Part shown: in pieces, positions 10,183-21,071 of the stretch
Numbering within the stretch: the first letter of the stretch is position 1
How the letters are laid out: each line of letters starts with the position of its first letter
Origin: Diphasiastrum complanatum
Lineage: Eukaryota > Streptophyta > Lycopodiopsida > Lycopodiales > Lycopodiaceae
Direction of reading: 5' to 3'
Length of the DNA: 64,000 bases
Assembly: GCA_029204225.1 (NCBI GenBank)
Contig: CM055111.1
Span: 17,471,019 to 17,535,018 of the forward strand
The notes under the pieces: generated by a model
The model's input: the letters and a program-made list of their open reading frames with translations, nothing else
What the model was told of the DNA's origin: nothing
Database searches by the model: none
Program-made: the position numbers and the translations under genes

Positions 10183-10798
10183 ATAACTAGGAACTGTGCA
10201 TTCACTAGGGAAAATGAAACAGTTCCTAGATTGACAATATAGGAAAACTTTTCCTATATAGGAAAATTTTGACCAAGAATTTCCTAGAATAAGTATTTTC
10301 CTATATAGAAATTGTTTAACAGAAAAGAATTAGTTTTCCTATATAGATAAATAGCTTCCTTTGATCAGTTGCAATATAGTAGCCAACTCTACTTGTCCCA
10401 AAGCATTAAATACGTTAAATATGGTGTCAGCTGTTGTTTGGTGGGGAAAATCATACGGACTTCTCTCTGAAAAAAAAATACACTTAGGCAACACAAATTC
10501 CAAACTTAAACTATTAAAAAGCTTGCAGGCAAACTAGAACCGAGATGAGAATTCCCAACTAAAACAGAAATAAAGAAAAAGAAGGGCGAAGTTTAGAAGG
10601 AACAAACGATCTTATATATAATGGCATAGAGAGTGAGAGTGACCTCAAAGCAAACGGTGGGCTGAAGCATCGCATCTCGAAATGGCACAAATCACAGTCA
10701 TGAGTTTATTCAAACAAAACTAAGAGATACAGTCAATATTCCTTGCAGCAGCTTATAATGTAGAACTGAAGAAAGCCATTCATCAGTTGGTTAGACGC
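10183..10798. other. Spacer with a repeated TTTTCCTATATAG motif
   Basis: TTTTCCTATATAG or a close variant occurs about four times between about 10230 and 10350, some copies followed by an inverted partner (TAGGAAAA). The rest, up to the tandem duplication, shows no coding signal that I trust. Confidence 0.45.
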
Positions 10799-11309
10799 TA
10801 TAAGTCTGAATTAAGCGCAACTACTGATGAGCAACCACAATAGCAATCTCTAATCAACTCTAAAGAAATGAGCTAGAATACTCAAGAGTGTCCAAGCCCG
10901 CAAGCTTGAGAGAGAACGCTAACTGTTCAATAATTGATTCATTATAATGTAGAAATATGAGCAGCTATTTATACTAAGCAAATGCGGCAACATCCAATAG
11001 TAGGGCAACTAATCAGGTCGTAGATCATAATGGCTAGTGGGCCATAGTGACTAAATATAAGTCTGAATTAAGCGCAACTGCTGATGACTAGAACCACAAT
11101 AGAAATCTCTAATCAACTCTAAAGAAATGAGCTAGAATACTCAAGAGTGTCCAAGCTCGCAGCCTTGAGAGAGAACACTAACTATTCAATACTTGATTCA
11201 CTATAATGTAGAAATATGAGCAGCTATTTATACTAAGCAAATGCGGCAACGTCCAATAGTAGGACAACTAATTAGATCGTAGATCATAATGGCTAGTGGG
11301 CCATAGTGA
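10799..11309. repeat. Tandem duplication of a unit of about 252 bp
   Basis: Unit 1 (10799-11050) and unit 2 (11056-11309) both run from TATAAGTCTGAATTAAGCGC to GGCTAGTGGGCCATAGTGA. They differ at roughly 15-20 positions and are joined by CTAAA. Neither unit has a significant open frame. This is an old local duplication. Confidence 0.9.
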
Positions 11310-12432
11310 GTTGGAATCCATCTGGATCTTCCTAGAAATTTACTTGCCATAAAATTAGGGCAAGTCTATAGCTTTAAAACAAATTGAACAATAAATTGTC
11401 TTTCAACCGACACGAAATTTGTCATTGATTGCCAATCAAACGACACGAAATTTGTTGATGATGACACTAAATGCTGGAGCCACCTGTGAGCCATTTTTGA
11501 GTAATTATGTAGACTGTGTAAAAACATGAAGAAAGGTACAGGTCTGGATAAAAATTGGACGAAGATTAAGTAGTCGATTAATAGGAGAATAATCCAACAC
11601 CCCATGCAACCTGGAATAGCAATTGCCCTCCTATTCTTGAATCATAGCAGTCAAACACCATGCAAGTGCTCCCATGTACAATTATAGGTCTGGGCCCACA
11701 TATGATTATAAATTACTTTACTGGTCAAGCCCAGAATGACGAGGCATAACTAATAGCCATATGCACTGGAGTGACCGGCTATCCATGTCAGGAATTATTC
11801 CGAATTCCTCATACTGGACATGGATGTAATAGTAATCGAGGTGGAGGAAGATTGGAGTCATTCGATTAGAACTTGACATGTTCTAGTTTGATCTTCTTTG
11901 ATACTATCAATTTTTGTTGAGCGGTGTTAAGGTATGTTATTCAATATGCAAATTTTAAATTTTGATTTGTTATTGTTTCAAGATGTTGAATGTTACAATG
12001 ATTTTAAGTTTGTGTGTGTAGATAAGGACAAGGCAAGAAGAGCACATGAAATGCAAAGATATAACAACAACAATCGAAATTGAGGATGCATAAAAGATCA
12101 TAATTTTAACTCAATATATTTGTATAAATTTTTCTGTACATTTGAAATACATTTCAGTTCATCCCCATGAAGGGTGACCATTCTATTTTTCTTCTTGTAT
12201 CTCATCTTTCTTTTGCTCCGTCTGAATACCAACTTTTTGGTCTATAATCTCCACATCCAGTTCTTCTTAATCAAGAACCCTCGGCGGATATGTGCAATAG
12301 TAACAAGAATATAATTTTCCACAATAATTTTAATTGGCTCTTGTCGAAAGTGCATGATCTCTTGATTTTTTATTTTTACTTTTCTATGCACCATTTGATA
12401 TAGATAAGTTTTTTATGAGAATCGTTTTTAGC
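11310..12432. other. Spacer; part resembles 50002-50160
   Basis: About 11472-11600 resembles 50002-50160: both have GGAGCCACCTG, then GAGTA, then TAGA(T/C)TGTGTA(G/A)AAAC. They may share an ancestor, perhaps a retroelement end. The rest is unremarkable. The minus-strand open frame at 11366-11605 matches nothing known. Confidence 0.35.
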
Positions 12433-12762
12433 TTGCTGATCTTCTTGGTAGACTTAGTCATATTATTACTACTCTACTTATAGATATAGACAACTGTAGT
12501 TTTGTACATTTTCGTGACTTAGTACATGCTTATCCTTCTTATAAGCAAAGACACGATAGGAAATTCTCAAATGTACATGAAAGCTTCAAGAGATATATTC
12601 ACTGTGATATACCCGATAAAAAATGTCCCTGTGATATACACGATAAAATGTACATTCACTATGATATACATGATAAAAAATGTCATCTTCTTATAAAAGG
12701 CATGGCTTTCATATTTTATATTTCTGTTGAGGTGGCAGAAGATGAGTCTAAAGGTTTATCTT
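12433..12762 (+). other. Unrecognised open frame of about 110 codons without ATG at its start
   Basis: After a TAG near 12430, one plus-strand frame stays open to a TAA at about 12760. It includes HFRDLVHAYPSYKQRHDRKF and then three similar blocks ending in Asp-Lys-Lys-Cys or a variant (near 12600-12685), encoded by imperfect repeats of about 30 bp. Internal codons look plausible, but I do not recognise the family. It could be an internal exon of a decayed element or gene, or chance. Confidence 0.3.
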
Positions 12763-12855
12763 AAATTCCTTTGACTACAACTAATGTATCTATTCCAATG
12801 GTTGTAGATCAAACAAATGTTGATATAGTATTGGAGCTGAAGCCGCAATGTCACA

Positions 12856-13086
12856 ATGGCTTCAAAATTTGAGCAGACAACTTCTCGCTCAATCATTTTG
12901 TCGGAACCGATGTTATCTCATATTCCTAAAAAACCTGTATTAGATCTTCTTCTATATACTATAAACAATAATAGTTATATATCTTTTCATGATATAGAAG
13001 ATATTTTTTATTTGAGAGAAGAAGTCTTTTCTATTTTTGCAAAAGAATTGCACCAGTGCAATTCTAATATCTTCCTACATAGTTAA
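12856..13086 (+). CDS. Short hypothetical open frame (76 aa)
   Basis: It starts at ATG 12856 and ends at TAA in the first bases of a 0.3-kb repeat. Serine, isoleucine and acidic residues dominate, and no motif was recognised. It lies about 90 bp after the open frame ending at 12762 and in another frame, so the two could be exons of one decayed gene. Its overlap with the repeat makes an independent gene doubtful. Confidence 0.2.
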   Translation: MASKFEQTTSRSIILSEPMLSHIPKKPVLDLLLYTINNNSYISFHDIEDIFYLREEVFSIFAKELHQCNSNIFLHS

Positions 13087-13352
13087 CATGCCAAACTGCA
13101 AATCAAGCCTAGAAAACTGATTAATCTTTAGTAACTGACAGAATTGCTTAAAAGCAATCTATCCGAAGGCAATGGATTCTCTGTTCGGGGCTCTCAGCAA
13201 GTATCTCATATTCGTGTTAGAAATGGTATACTCTTACTCCAATAAGAAAAAAAAAGCAAGAGCAAATCACACAAAGCTTTTGAGATTGGGGTCTCTAATA
13301 TAACAAAGGTTATTTCCCGTTTTCTCGAGATAAGCTTCTTCCTGAAAAACTC
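13051..13352. repeat. Direct repeat, copy 1 (pairs with 15332-15642)
   Basis: It begins CACCAGTGCAATTCTAATATC and runs past ACACAAAGCTTTTGAG to AGATAAGCTTCTTC. The second copy has the same order of blocks with a 26-bp insertion near its start and scattered changes. The two copies flank a 2-kb segment of retroelement scraps. Clear TG/CA LTR ends were not found. Confidence 0.75.
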
Positions 13353-13561
13353 CGCTCTCAGTGATGAAGGCAGGCTTTGTAACAGGCATACTGTCGTCCA
13401 TAGGCAAACCTAAGGCACGATAGTAAATTCCTTTTGTAATAATGATCTCTTGATTCCAGACTATGGTGGAAATATGTCCTTCCTCTGTCTCGTTCAGATT
13501 TCAGATCAACTCATGGCACACATCTGTAAGGATTACTGAGGGATCAAATTGAAGAAGTCCT

Positions 13562-13801
13562 TCAATCCGTGCTCATATAGCTAATGGTTGTAAAATCGGT
13601 AAGATTGGTTTTCGATGCGTTTTGAACACAATCGGCATGATGCTCGTAATGGTAAACTAGCGGGTAATCAAGTGAATGTCCTTCAAGATCGGCTAACTGA
13701 AGTGATCCATTGTTAAAAACTTCTATGACTTTGTAAGGTCCCATCCATCTGGTATGTAATTTCTCAAGAAACAACATGTCTCTGTTATCATACAGAAGCA
13801 C
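13562..13801 (-). pseudogene. Gypsy integrase C-terminal fragment
   Basis: The minus-strand frame reads VLLYDNRDMLFLEKLHTRWMG-type sequence, then PYKVIEVFNNGSLQLADLEG. This is the C-terminal integrase block of Ty3/gypsy elements that usually precedes the polyprotein end. The catalytic core is missing upstream. Instead the next sequence on this strand is an apparent copia integrase scrap (NGVVERKNK near 13995-14020) and a coiled-coil frame. The arrangement looks like a patchwork of deletions. Confidence 0.7.
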
Positions 13802-14229
13802 GTAATCCCCTCGATTGATTTAGGCTAGAAAAAATCCAAGGGCATTCCCATTGTTCTTTTGTATAACCAAAAAGTTTAGGTAAAAGAAGGTAATCCATTC
13901 TTCACTGGAGTTCTGGACTATTAAAAGGTAGAAGAAAAAATGTAAGTTCTTGTTGGAATGTCTAAAATTCTGTCTTTAGTAGTGAATACACTACCTTGTT
14001 CTTCCTCTCGACAACTCCATTGTGTGATGCTTCAGCCTGCTACGAAATGATTGCTAGAGTTGCTGGTTGGTCTAAAGAAGCTATGTCACTGGTTGCTTTT
14101 GGCTTCACAGCATCCTCAGGGTCAGTCTACACGTCTTGATCTTTTTGGATTTACTTAAAAACAATATCTGTCTAGATGGCCTTCTCTGATGTATCTTTAG
14201 CTGGCTCATCCATCTGCGTAGACTGGTCT

Positions 14230-15334
14230 TGGCGCTGGACATGTTCTTTATCTTCAAAATTTTGGATTTGGATTGATTGAAACTTAGCCTCTTCCAGTTC
14301 TTCTTTCAATTTCTCATATAAAACCATCTAGGGTTTCAAATATTGCAGTTGGAAGGTCTGGATAATTTTTTCTTGAATACCTTTCCAAGTTGTTGGGTCG
14401 ATCATGTATCTCCCATGAGATACACAAGCTCCCAATGTGATTTCGACACTTATCCGCCATAGAATTGTCTCTTCGGCTTGTTTCTTATAGATTTGGTTGC
14501 CTTTCCTCAGCAAAGTCTGTAGAATTATACAGCTAGGCAACAGAGTCCTGAAGCTGCTTGGATTTGCTTGGGCACTCTCCTCTTTGGTAATGGCATTGCT
14601 GAGTTTGTCGCTTAGCTCCTCGTTACTACTCTACAAAGTAGCTCGTGCATGTCTTTCCTCCTGCAAAAAAGCCTGCAGGGTCTGGATCTGCTGCTTGAGC
14701 AATAGATTTTCATTTTCAAATGCATTGGACTACTCTTGAATTGCTTCAAGTACCTCCAACGTAGCATCATGTCTACCTTTTGCTTCTTTGAGGGCTGTAT
14801 CTTTCTTGATCAGCTCTGCTTGGGCTGCTTCAAGCTCTTTGCTCTTGTGTGATAGCTTAGCCTTGATTTCTTTCAGCTCCTTATTCTTTTGGATTAGGTC
14901 TGTTCAAATGGAATCATATTTTGATCCAAGCTTCCTTGAGACTTTCTCTAGGCTGGCAAAATGTTGAATGGCTGCCTGTGTGTCTGACAACAATGTACCA
15001 TAAGTCTTCACATATAATTTTTCATCAAGAATTGGTGTCTCGACATCACTTTCACTTTTTTGCTGAATATCAGAAATTCTTCTTCTTCTTGTGTTGGCTC
15101 CTGCTAGATATCTTCTTGGTTCTGCTCCTGCTCAACAACATTTTTTGTTTTTTCTTCCATTTCTTGGCTCCTTTCTACACTGGAAGATGGCTTATATTGC
15201 GATGACAGAGAGGACATCTTCACCGAGCTCCCTTGGTGTTGGCTTGATGATGATGATGCCATCTCTATAGTGGTTGCCTTTGATGCTTGCATTTGGAAAT
15301 CAGCCTCAACTGAAGGGGCTAACCCTGGCAGCAC
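14230..15334 (-). pseudogene. Broken coiled-coil protein frame of retroelement origin
   Basis: On the minus strand a long reading frame with several stops encodes heptad-like, Glu/Lys/Leu-rich sequence (KNKELKEIKAKLSHKSKELE, LIKKDTALKEAK, ENLLLKQQIQTLQ). It is preceded by a Ser/Gln-rich segment (15104-15334) beginning MLPGLAPSVEADFQMQAS, a possible N-terminus. The general character resembles the extra frame of the gypsy element at 19395-21071. Here, however, it lies upstream of an integrase C-terminus rather than downstream. Role unknown; structural or Gag-like is one possibility. Confidence 0.45.
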
Positions 15335-15642
15335 CGGTGCAATTCTAATATCTTCCTACATAGTTAACACACCGGCATGCATACATAGAATACCAAATTG
15401 CAAATCAAGCCTAGAAAACTGATTAATCTTTACTAACTGACAGAAGTGCTTAAAAGCAATCTATCTAAAGTCAATGGATTCTCTGTTCAGGGCTCTCAGC
15501 AGGTATCTCATATTCATGTTAGAAATGGTATACTCTTCCTCCAACAAGAAAAAAGAAGTAAGCGCACAAAGCTTTTGAGGGTCTCTGATATAAGAGAGTT
15601 TATAACCTGTTTTCTTGAGATAAGCTTGTTCGTGAGACAGGG
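15332..15642. repeat. Direct repeat, copy 2 (pairs with 13051-13352)
   Basis: It begins CACCGGTGCAATTCTAATATC and ends near AGATAAGCTTGTTC. On the minus strand it contains a 79-codon open frame (15461-15700) that is disrupted in copy 1, so the repeat probably derives from coding or leader sequence rather than an LTR. Confidence 0.75.
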
Positions 15643-15816
15643 ACTCTGGTTTTGTATTCCAAGCAAATAGAATGTGAAGATTAATAAGTCTCTCAATCAC
15701 ATGTACCTCACATGTACCTTAGCATGCAATGTGCATATATGAACATATTTCAGTGGAATTGGCAAAACACCTTTCAGATTTGGATCTTCTACTTCTCTTG
15801 TTGGGCCATTGTTTGC

Positions 15817-17466
15817 TCATCCCAAACTCATATCATAGCAATTCTTCACGCACTTAATACAAAGATGCTTTGATGTTGCCCCATGAGAGACATTATACAT
15901 ACATTTTCGTGTTTTTAAATAACTTGCAAGATGCCATTGGATTTGAAAACATCCATGATTTTCCATTGTAAGTTTCTGACCCTCCAAATGTCCCTTTATA
16001 ATTTCGCCATAATTTGTATGCGAAAATATCCATGAAAGAACTTTATGATCCTCTTTCAAAACCTGTAGAAAAGTAAGTAATGTATGTTGCATTAATCATG
16101 TATTCAAAAATAGAAGTGTACCTAAACAAATTGAATAGAAATATGTCAAATGTACCTAGAATGCAACTATCTACCATATGTAATTTTCTGAGTGAACACT
16201 AAATGTGCTATCATTGGTATCTGATATTTTATTCATCAAAGTGACACTCACCTCTTCTAGCTTTTGACCTTTGATGATTCCAGATTTGTCTAGTTTCATC
16301 ACAATAATCAACTTTCCATTTGTTTGATGTCATGTAGTTCATAGAATCAAATAATGTATTTTAAGACATTTTCGACATCAAGGAAGATATTGTTGCAATC
16401 GTTGTATTTAAGTTCACCACTTTCAAATTTGTATAAATCATTTGTATGAAATAGTTGGTCAACAACCTTGAACATTCCCTTGTTGGAATAATTTCTTGCT
16501 AATGTTACTCGATATGGACGAGGAAGATAGGTTTTATTAATTTCCACTTGAGAGAATGCTTCTTGAATTATTCTGAAAAATGTAGAATAACCATTTTGCT
16601 AATTCCAGCCTGATCACGTGCACCTTGTATCACATTTGCATCCAAATAAGTTTGATTCTTACTCAAAACTATCTGTGTAATTTCATTTTCCATTTTTTGA
16701 AATCAATCATTTTCCATCATTGCTCTTGTTGATTTTCTTGGGAGAACATGACTTAAAGATTCTCCAATGCATGATCGATTTTTGAAATAGTCCTTTGCAA
16801 CCAAGCATGATCCGCAACACACATATCAAAGCCATATGATGTTTAGTCAGCAATAAAATTGATAATGCAATTGAAACAAACCAAAATTAAATAAAAATAT
16901 ACAACTAAAATAAAAAATTTATAATCTAACATACTTGAATGTCTGAATTCTTTTCTTCTGACTGCCGCTATGTAAAGATAAACCATCAATGTTCCTCTTC
17001 ATTACTCTTTTTCGTTTCTTTTTCATCACTGTCTTTCTTGATCATTTTCACATCAACAATTAATTTTAAACTTTCAAATCACAACTTCTCCAATGATTCT
17101 GACATATCTTGGTTTTTGATCTCTGAAGACTTGTTATTGTAGTATTCAACTCCGATATAACATGCTTGAGTGCAATGTTTTCATTAATAGAGTGTTGCAC
17201 GTAATATTGCAATTGTTCATTAGCACACTCCAAATGTTGATTGAGACTCAACAATTTGCATCATGCAAGCCAATGTCATGCAACCTTTGACAATATTCAA
17301 GTAATCCATTGTTTCCTTCACATACAAATTTGAGAAGATTACTAACGGACTTAAAATCTGGACATAAGCTGGTATCTGGATCTTCAGGATAATTGATCCA
17401 TATGTGAGAAATTTCAACTAGTTTTGCTATTTTGGTCATATTTGTATGTTTGGCAATTGAGGCCAA
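15817..17466 (-). pseudogene. Unrecognised decayed coding region
   Basis: Several minus-strand frames of 60-90 codons (15817-16092, 16347-16547, 17066-17254, 17248-17466) have plausible amino-acid composition but are separated by stops and frame changes. The blocks include HISHIWINYPEDPD-like and CEGNNGLLEYCQRLHDI sequence. I do not recognise the family. A DNA-transposon or retroelement relic is likely from context, but this is inference. Confidence 0.3.
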
Positions 17467-17665
17467 TTTTCATATTAGACTTAGAGTTTGACTTTTCAAA
17501 GTTATATTAGTCTAAATTCATTTGAATAAACACTTTTTGAAAGTGTAGTACACGATTTATAGTACACGATTTTTGAGTAGTAGAGACATTGAATATAGTC
17601 ACATAAATAGTAGGGTTTTTTTATTATGGAGGGAAACCAAAGTTTGAAATTAGGTTTGGACCTGC

Positions 17666-17674
17666 TATAAAAGG
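17666..17674 (+). promoter_or_regulatory. TATA-box-like element ahead of a CT-rich leader
   Basis: TATAAAAGG is followed about 30 bp later by a (TC)n tract, a layout common in plant promoters and 5' leaders. The candidate transcript would run right into the gypsy insertion at 18057 and resume after 41834. No clear coding exon supports it. Confidence 0.35.
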
Positions 17675-17699
17675 ATGTAACTCGTGGAAAGAGACATTT

Positions 17700-17702
<3 letters not shown>

Positions 17703-17746
<44 letters not shown>
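17703..17746. repeat. (TC)n microsatellite
   Basis: About 21 uninterrupted TC units. The open frame of repeated Ser-Leu across it is an artefact of the repeat. Confidence 0.95.
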
Positions 17747-17749
<3 letters not shown>

Positions 17750-18051
17750 CTCATTTCATGCTTATACATGGTTCTCTTGGGTCCATCCATCCATTGGTGC
17801 ACTATATTGGTGATATCTTGCAATCTTGTGTGTAGAATGTTTATTTTATGCTATTTTCGGATCCACACTATCAGTCGATATTTTTGCATGGAAAATCGGA
17901 CTAATGTTGAGATTTCTTTTCTCAAAACTGTAAAAAATTGACATCTAAAACTCGGTTATTAGCAAAAAATCAGCATATAGTTGCCTCTATAAAAGTGTCC
18001 CAGCCTGTCCCTAAAGTGGCTAGACATGTTATAGTAGAATTTTGTCACGGT

Positions 18052-18056
18052 CTCAA
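18052..18056. repeat. Target-site duplication CTCAA (left) of the gypsy element
   Basis: CTCAA precedes TGTGGGGTC at the left edge. CTCAA also follows ...CGACA at the right edge (41830-41834). The pair defines the outermost insertion of the nest. Confidence 0.75.
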
Positions 18057-18805
18057 TGTGGGGTCAAAGATCTTTCGTAGTATAGCCCTTCCGCCTTCAA
18101 CAAAGGTTAGATTACTAGATAGGTGCCTAACTATGCATAGATGCTACTTTTAGTTAATTTCCTACTTTCTCCCTTAACTCTACTCACCGCTATACTACTC
18201 CTCTTTAACTCTACTCCTCTACACTAACATTCAGCATAGTTTTGGTTGAAGGGAAGGGATGGAGAAGAAGAGATTGAGAAGAGAAGAGAAGACAGCAAAC
18301 AATAAAACATGGAAATAGAAAGCAATAGAAAATACAACCAAGAGCAATAGCAAGTAGTGAATAGAAAATGAGGATGCTTCTCTTCCAAAAATGATAGAGT
18401 TTTCTCCTTCTCATTAAGCATGGAAATAGTGTACAAATGGTGCTTTTTTATAAAATGGGGAAGGCCCTTGCCTCTCAATCTTATTGGCTAATATTCACAA
18501 TGATCCTAACCATTCATCTTGGACCCAACTTGATCCAAGGGTCCACAAAAAGTACATTAGAAATCACAAGATTCATGTGAGTCCCAATTTGGACCCAACT
18601 CTAAAAAGTGATCTCTAAGTTTAAAAATGACATTGGGCCTCTAGTTTTATTTTAATTACAAGGCCCAAGTCAAGTTTATTTTATTTACAACTTCAATTGC
18701 ATGCTCATTGGGCCATGGGCTTATACACGCAGGATGCCATGCCCTCGCAACACATTTTATTAGAGGATTCTATTTATTTACACTTTGTTGGGAATACCCC
18801 CAACA
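18057..18805 (-). repeat. 3' LTR of the gypsy element
   Basis: On the minus strand it runs from TGTTGGGGGTATTCCC to GACCCCACA. It contains GGATG only once (18257-18261), so it serves as the empty-site reference for the family N insertion in the partner LTR. Relative to that LTR it lacks about 55 bp near 18290. Confidence 0.8.
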
Positions 18806-19394
18806 AGACTCACGACCTGAAGTAGTGCCAATCCCTCGGCACTCTGCCGGTTTAGTAGAGCGTTCTCTTGGACTGCCTCTGGTGGATGAGATATCCCATA
18901 ACGTCTTCCATGAAGCTGAGATGGTCTAGTTTCTTTGAGTCCTTTGGCGTGTGGAAGGACTTGTGAACTCTTGTCAACCATACATAATCCACCCATGCTT
19001 GGAATCATTTCGTCCAGGGATCACCAAGGAATGCAGCTCGGTAATATACGCGAGCGACTAGCAGCTGGTCTTCGACTTTGTCGGAAGCGAGCGCCTTATT
19101 TGGATCAAAAAATATGGAGGGAAGGAAATCATTCCATTTTATTTCAATGCCCATTAGATATTCCAAGTCCCGGGCGTAAGTGGCGGCCGCGTGGATTGTG
19201 GGATCGGGGCAATTGATGTAGTGGCTGGCGAATGCGGAGAGAGCCCTTTTGGTGTCTACATCCGTTGTCCACCCATATTCGGATTTGATGATTGGCCAGT
19301 TGAAATTGTTGAGTGTGATCTGGTCCAGAGGAGTGCCGCATTTTGCCTATTTGGATCTTCTTGGACATGGCAGGAAATGCGCGTTCACCCGTAA

Positions 19395-21071
19395 CTATTG
19401 TGGACTCGTCACGTAAGCCCTGATGGCCGCAGGGTCTCTCTCAAATAACTGCTGGCGCCACTCCGGTTGTGGTTGGAGGGCGGGTAAGGCTTGCAGTTCT
19501 TTTCCCTTGATGGTCTGAGCTGAGAATGATAACTGCTTGCTGCCTCTTGATGACTCGTGGGGATATTTGGATAAAAATTCATTGATGTTCTCCTCCACTG
19601 ATTTTGGTCTTCGAAAAGCCCGACTGGCAGATATCATTCATGACGCTCTAGATGATGTTGCTGGGCCATGGCTGGTGGTTGCGCTTTGGCTCTGGTCACG
19701 CGTCTCAGTGGCTGCATCTGTCTGCCCTTGGTCCTGGCCTTCGAACCCTTGATCTGGTTGAAATCCCCCTACTGCCTACTGGTACTAGCCTGTGCAGCAT
19801 CAAAATTAGGTGGCGGTGGAATTACCACGGGGGAGGGCTGGGCCTTCGTTTCCATGTATTTCTGGCATGCCTTGAGGGCTTGCTTGGCCTGGGTGAGCTC
19901 TTGCGTTGCGCTTGCCCGATACTTATTGAACTCCAACTGGTAACTGTTCAGGGTTTGGCTATAAATCTGCACCTGACACCGTTGAAGATTCATCTCTGAT
20001 TGGGAAAGCGACCTTGTGTCCAGTGTAGATTGAGCTAACCAGACGAGCTTCTCATCTTGTAAGGCTTTAACCTCCGTCCCCAGGAGCATGTTCTCTGCTT
20101 CCAAAAGTGTAAGTTGCGTCTGGATGGGGGTAAGCCATTGGGATACTTCAGTTTGAAGCTCCCGCACCTTTGTGGAGGCCTCCGTCAGCGCTTTGGAGAG
20201 GCTTTGAATATATTTGTTTAGGCCCTCCTCCTTTTTTAGCAACTTGGCAATCTCCTAGTGCCCTGCTTGTTCGTGTTGTTGAGCCAGAATCAGCTCTTGC
20301 TGCAGCTTGGTGAGGTCTGCTCGCAACTGTGTATTACTTGTTGCCAACTGTAGTACCCTGCTTTCCAGAATAGCTTTGGTTGCTACCGCATCCAAAATGT
20401 ATTTTCCTAGGGTTTGGTACGTTGTCGTTAAATCTATGGGCGCAGGCTTGCGTTGTATCGGCCCCAATGACTTGTGGAATTCCGTCGTCATTGTCTTTGA
20501 TCAGGTTTTCATTTATCCTGATGCCATCTGGGGTGGTAGGGTCAGCCCGGTGATGCTACAAAAATTGTTTGTACAAATGTGTCATCAGGCATCGGTTGGC
20601 TGCCCTCGGCAACCTTTGGCGAAGCGGGTGGAGTGTGAGAAACAACTATGGAAACATGGGCGAAGACGGTTTGTTCGAACGAGAGGATGGGAGGAATAGT
20701 GGGAAACTGAAGGGTGGTGTGGAGTATGGAAGAAGGTGAGGATGGAGCGGAAAGCGATCACCGGACATAATGCCAATGGTGATCATCGAGTCGGCGTTAA
20801 TCCTGACCTTGTACGTGGTACCTTGGTACAGGAAGTGGAAACGAGCCTTGTCCTCGTCCCAGGTGGCGTAAGCATGGAGGGTGAGGCCCATGTTAATCTC
20901 AGTATGGAAGAGCGCCGAGTAAAAATCCATTGCTTCAAGGAGGGGCCCGGTTGTCTGCAGCCATAGTTGGATCAAAGTGTCAGAGGGTAGAGGCCAAATC
21001 TGCGTGGCCTCAAGGATGTCACGCTGGATCACCTGTTTGGCGCCAGAGTCTTCAGAGGATGAGGAGGCCAT
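19395..21071 (-). pseudogene. Extra reading frame downstream of integrase, with coiled coil (broken)
   Basis: Three consecutive minus-strand pieces, in at least two frames, lie between integrase and the 3' LTR. The N-terminal piece (20646-21071) starts MASSSSEDSGAKQ and includes LHAYATWDEDKARFHFLYQG and YKVRINADSMITIGIMSGD. The middle piece (20255-20491) and the third (19769-20242) are heptad-rich coiled coil (LTLLEAENMLLGTEVKALQD). The last piece is 19395-19637. Tat-lineage gypsy elements are known to carry an additional frame outside gag-pol, and this is probably such a frame. Function is unknown. The position downstream of pol invites comparison with env-like genes, but no signal peptide or membrane segment is visible. 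Confidence 0.55.

Noticed and set aside
13051-15642. Calling the two 0.3-kb repeats LTRs of a complete element
   Set aside because: No TG/CA ends, target duplication, primer site or purine tract could be found, and one copy has an open frame.
17684-17941. Open frame with a long Ser-Leu run
   Set aside because: It is created by the (TC)n microsatellite.
18211-18478. Hydrophobic small open frames, also at 41314-41502
   Set aside because: They lie inside the two gypsy LTRs and are not conserved beyond LTR identity.
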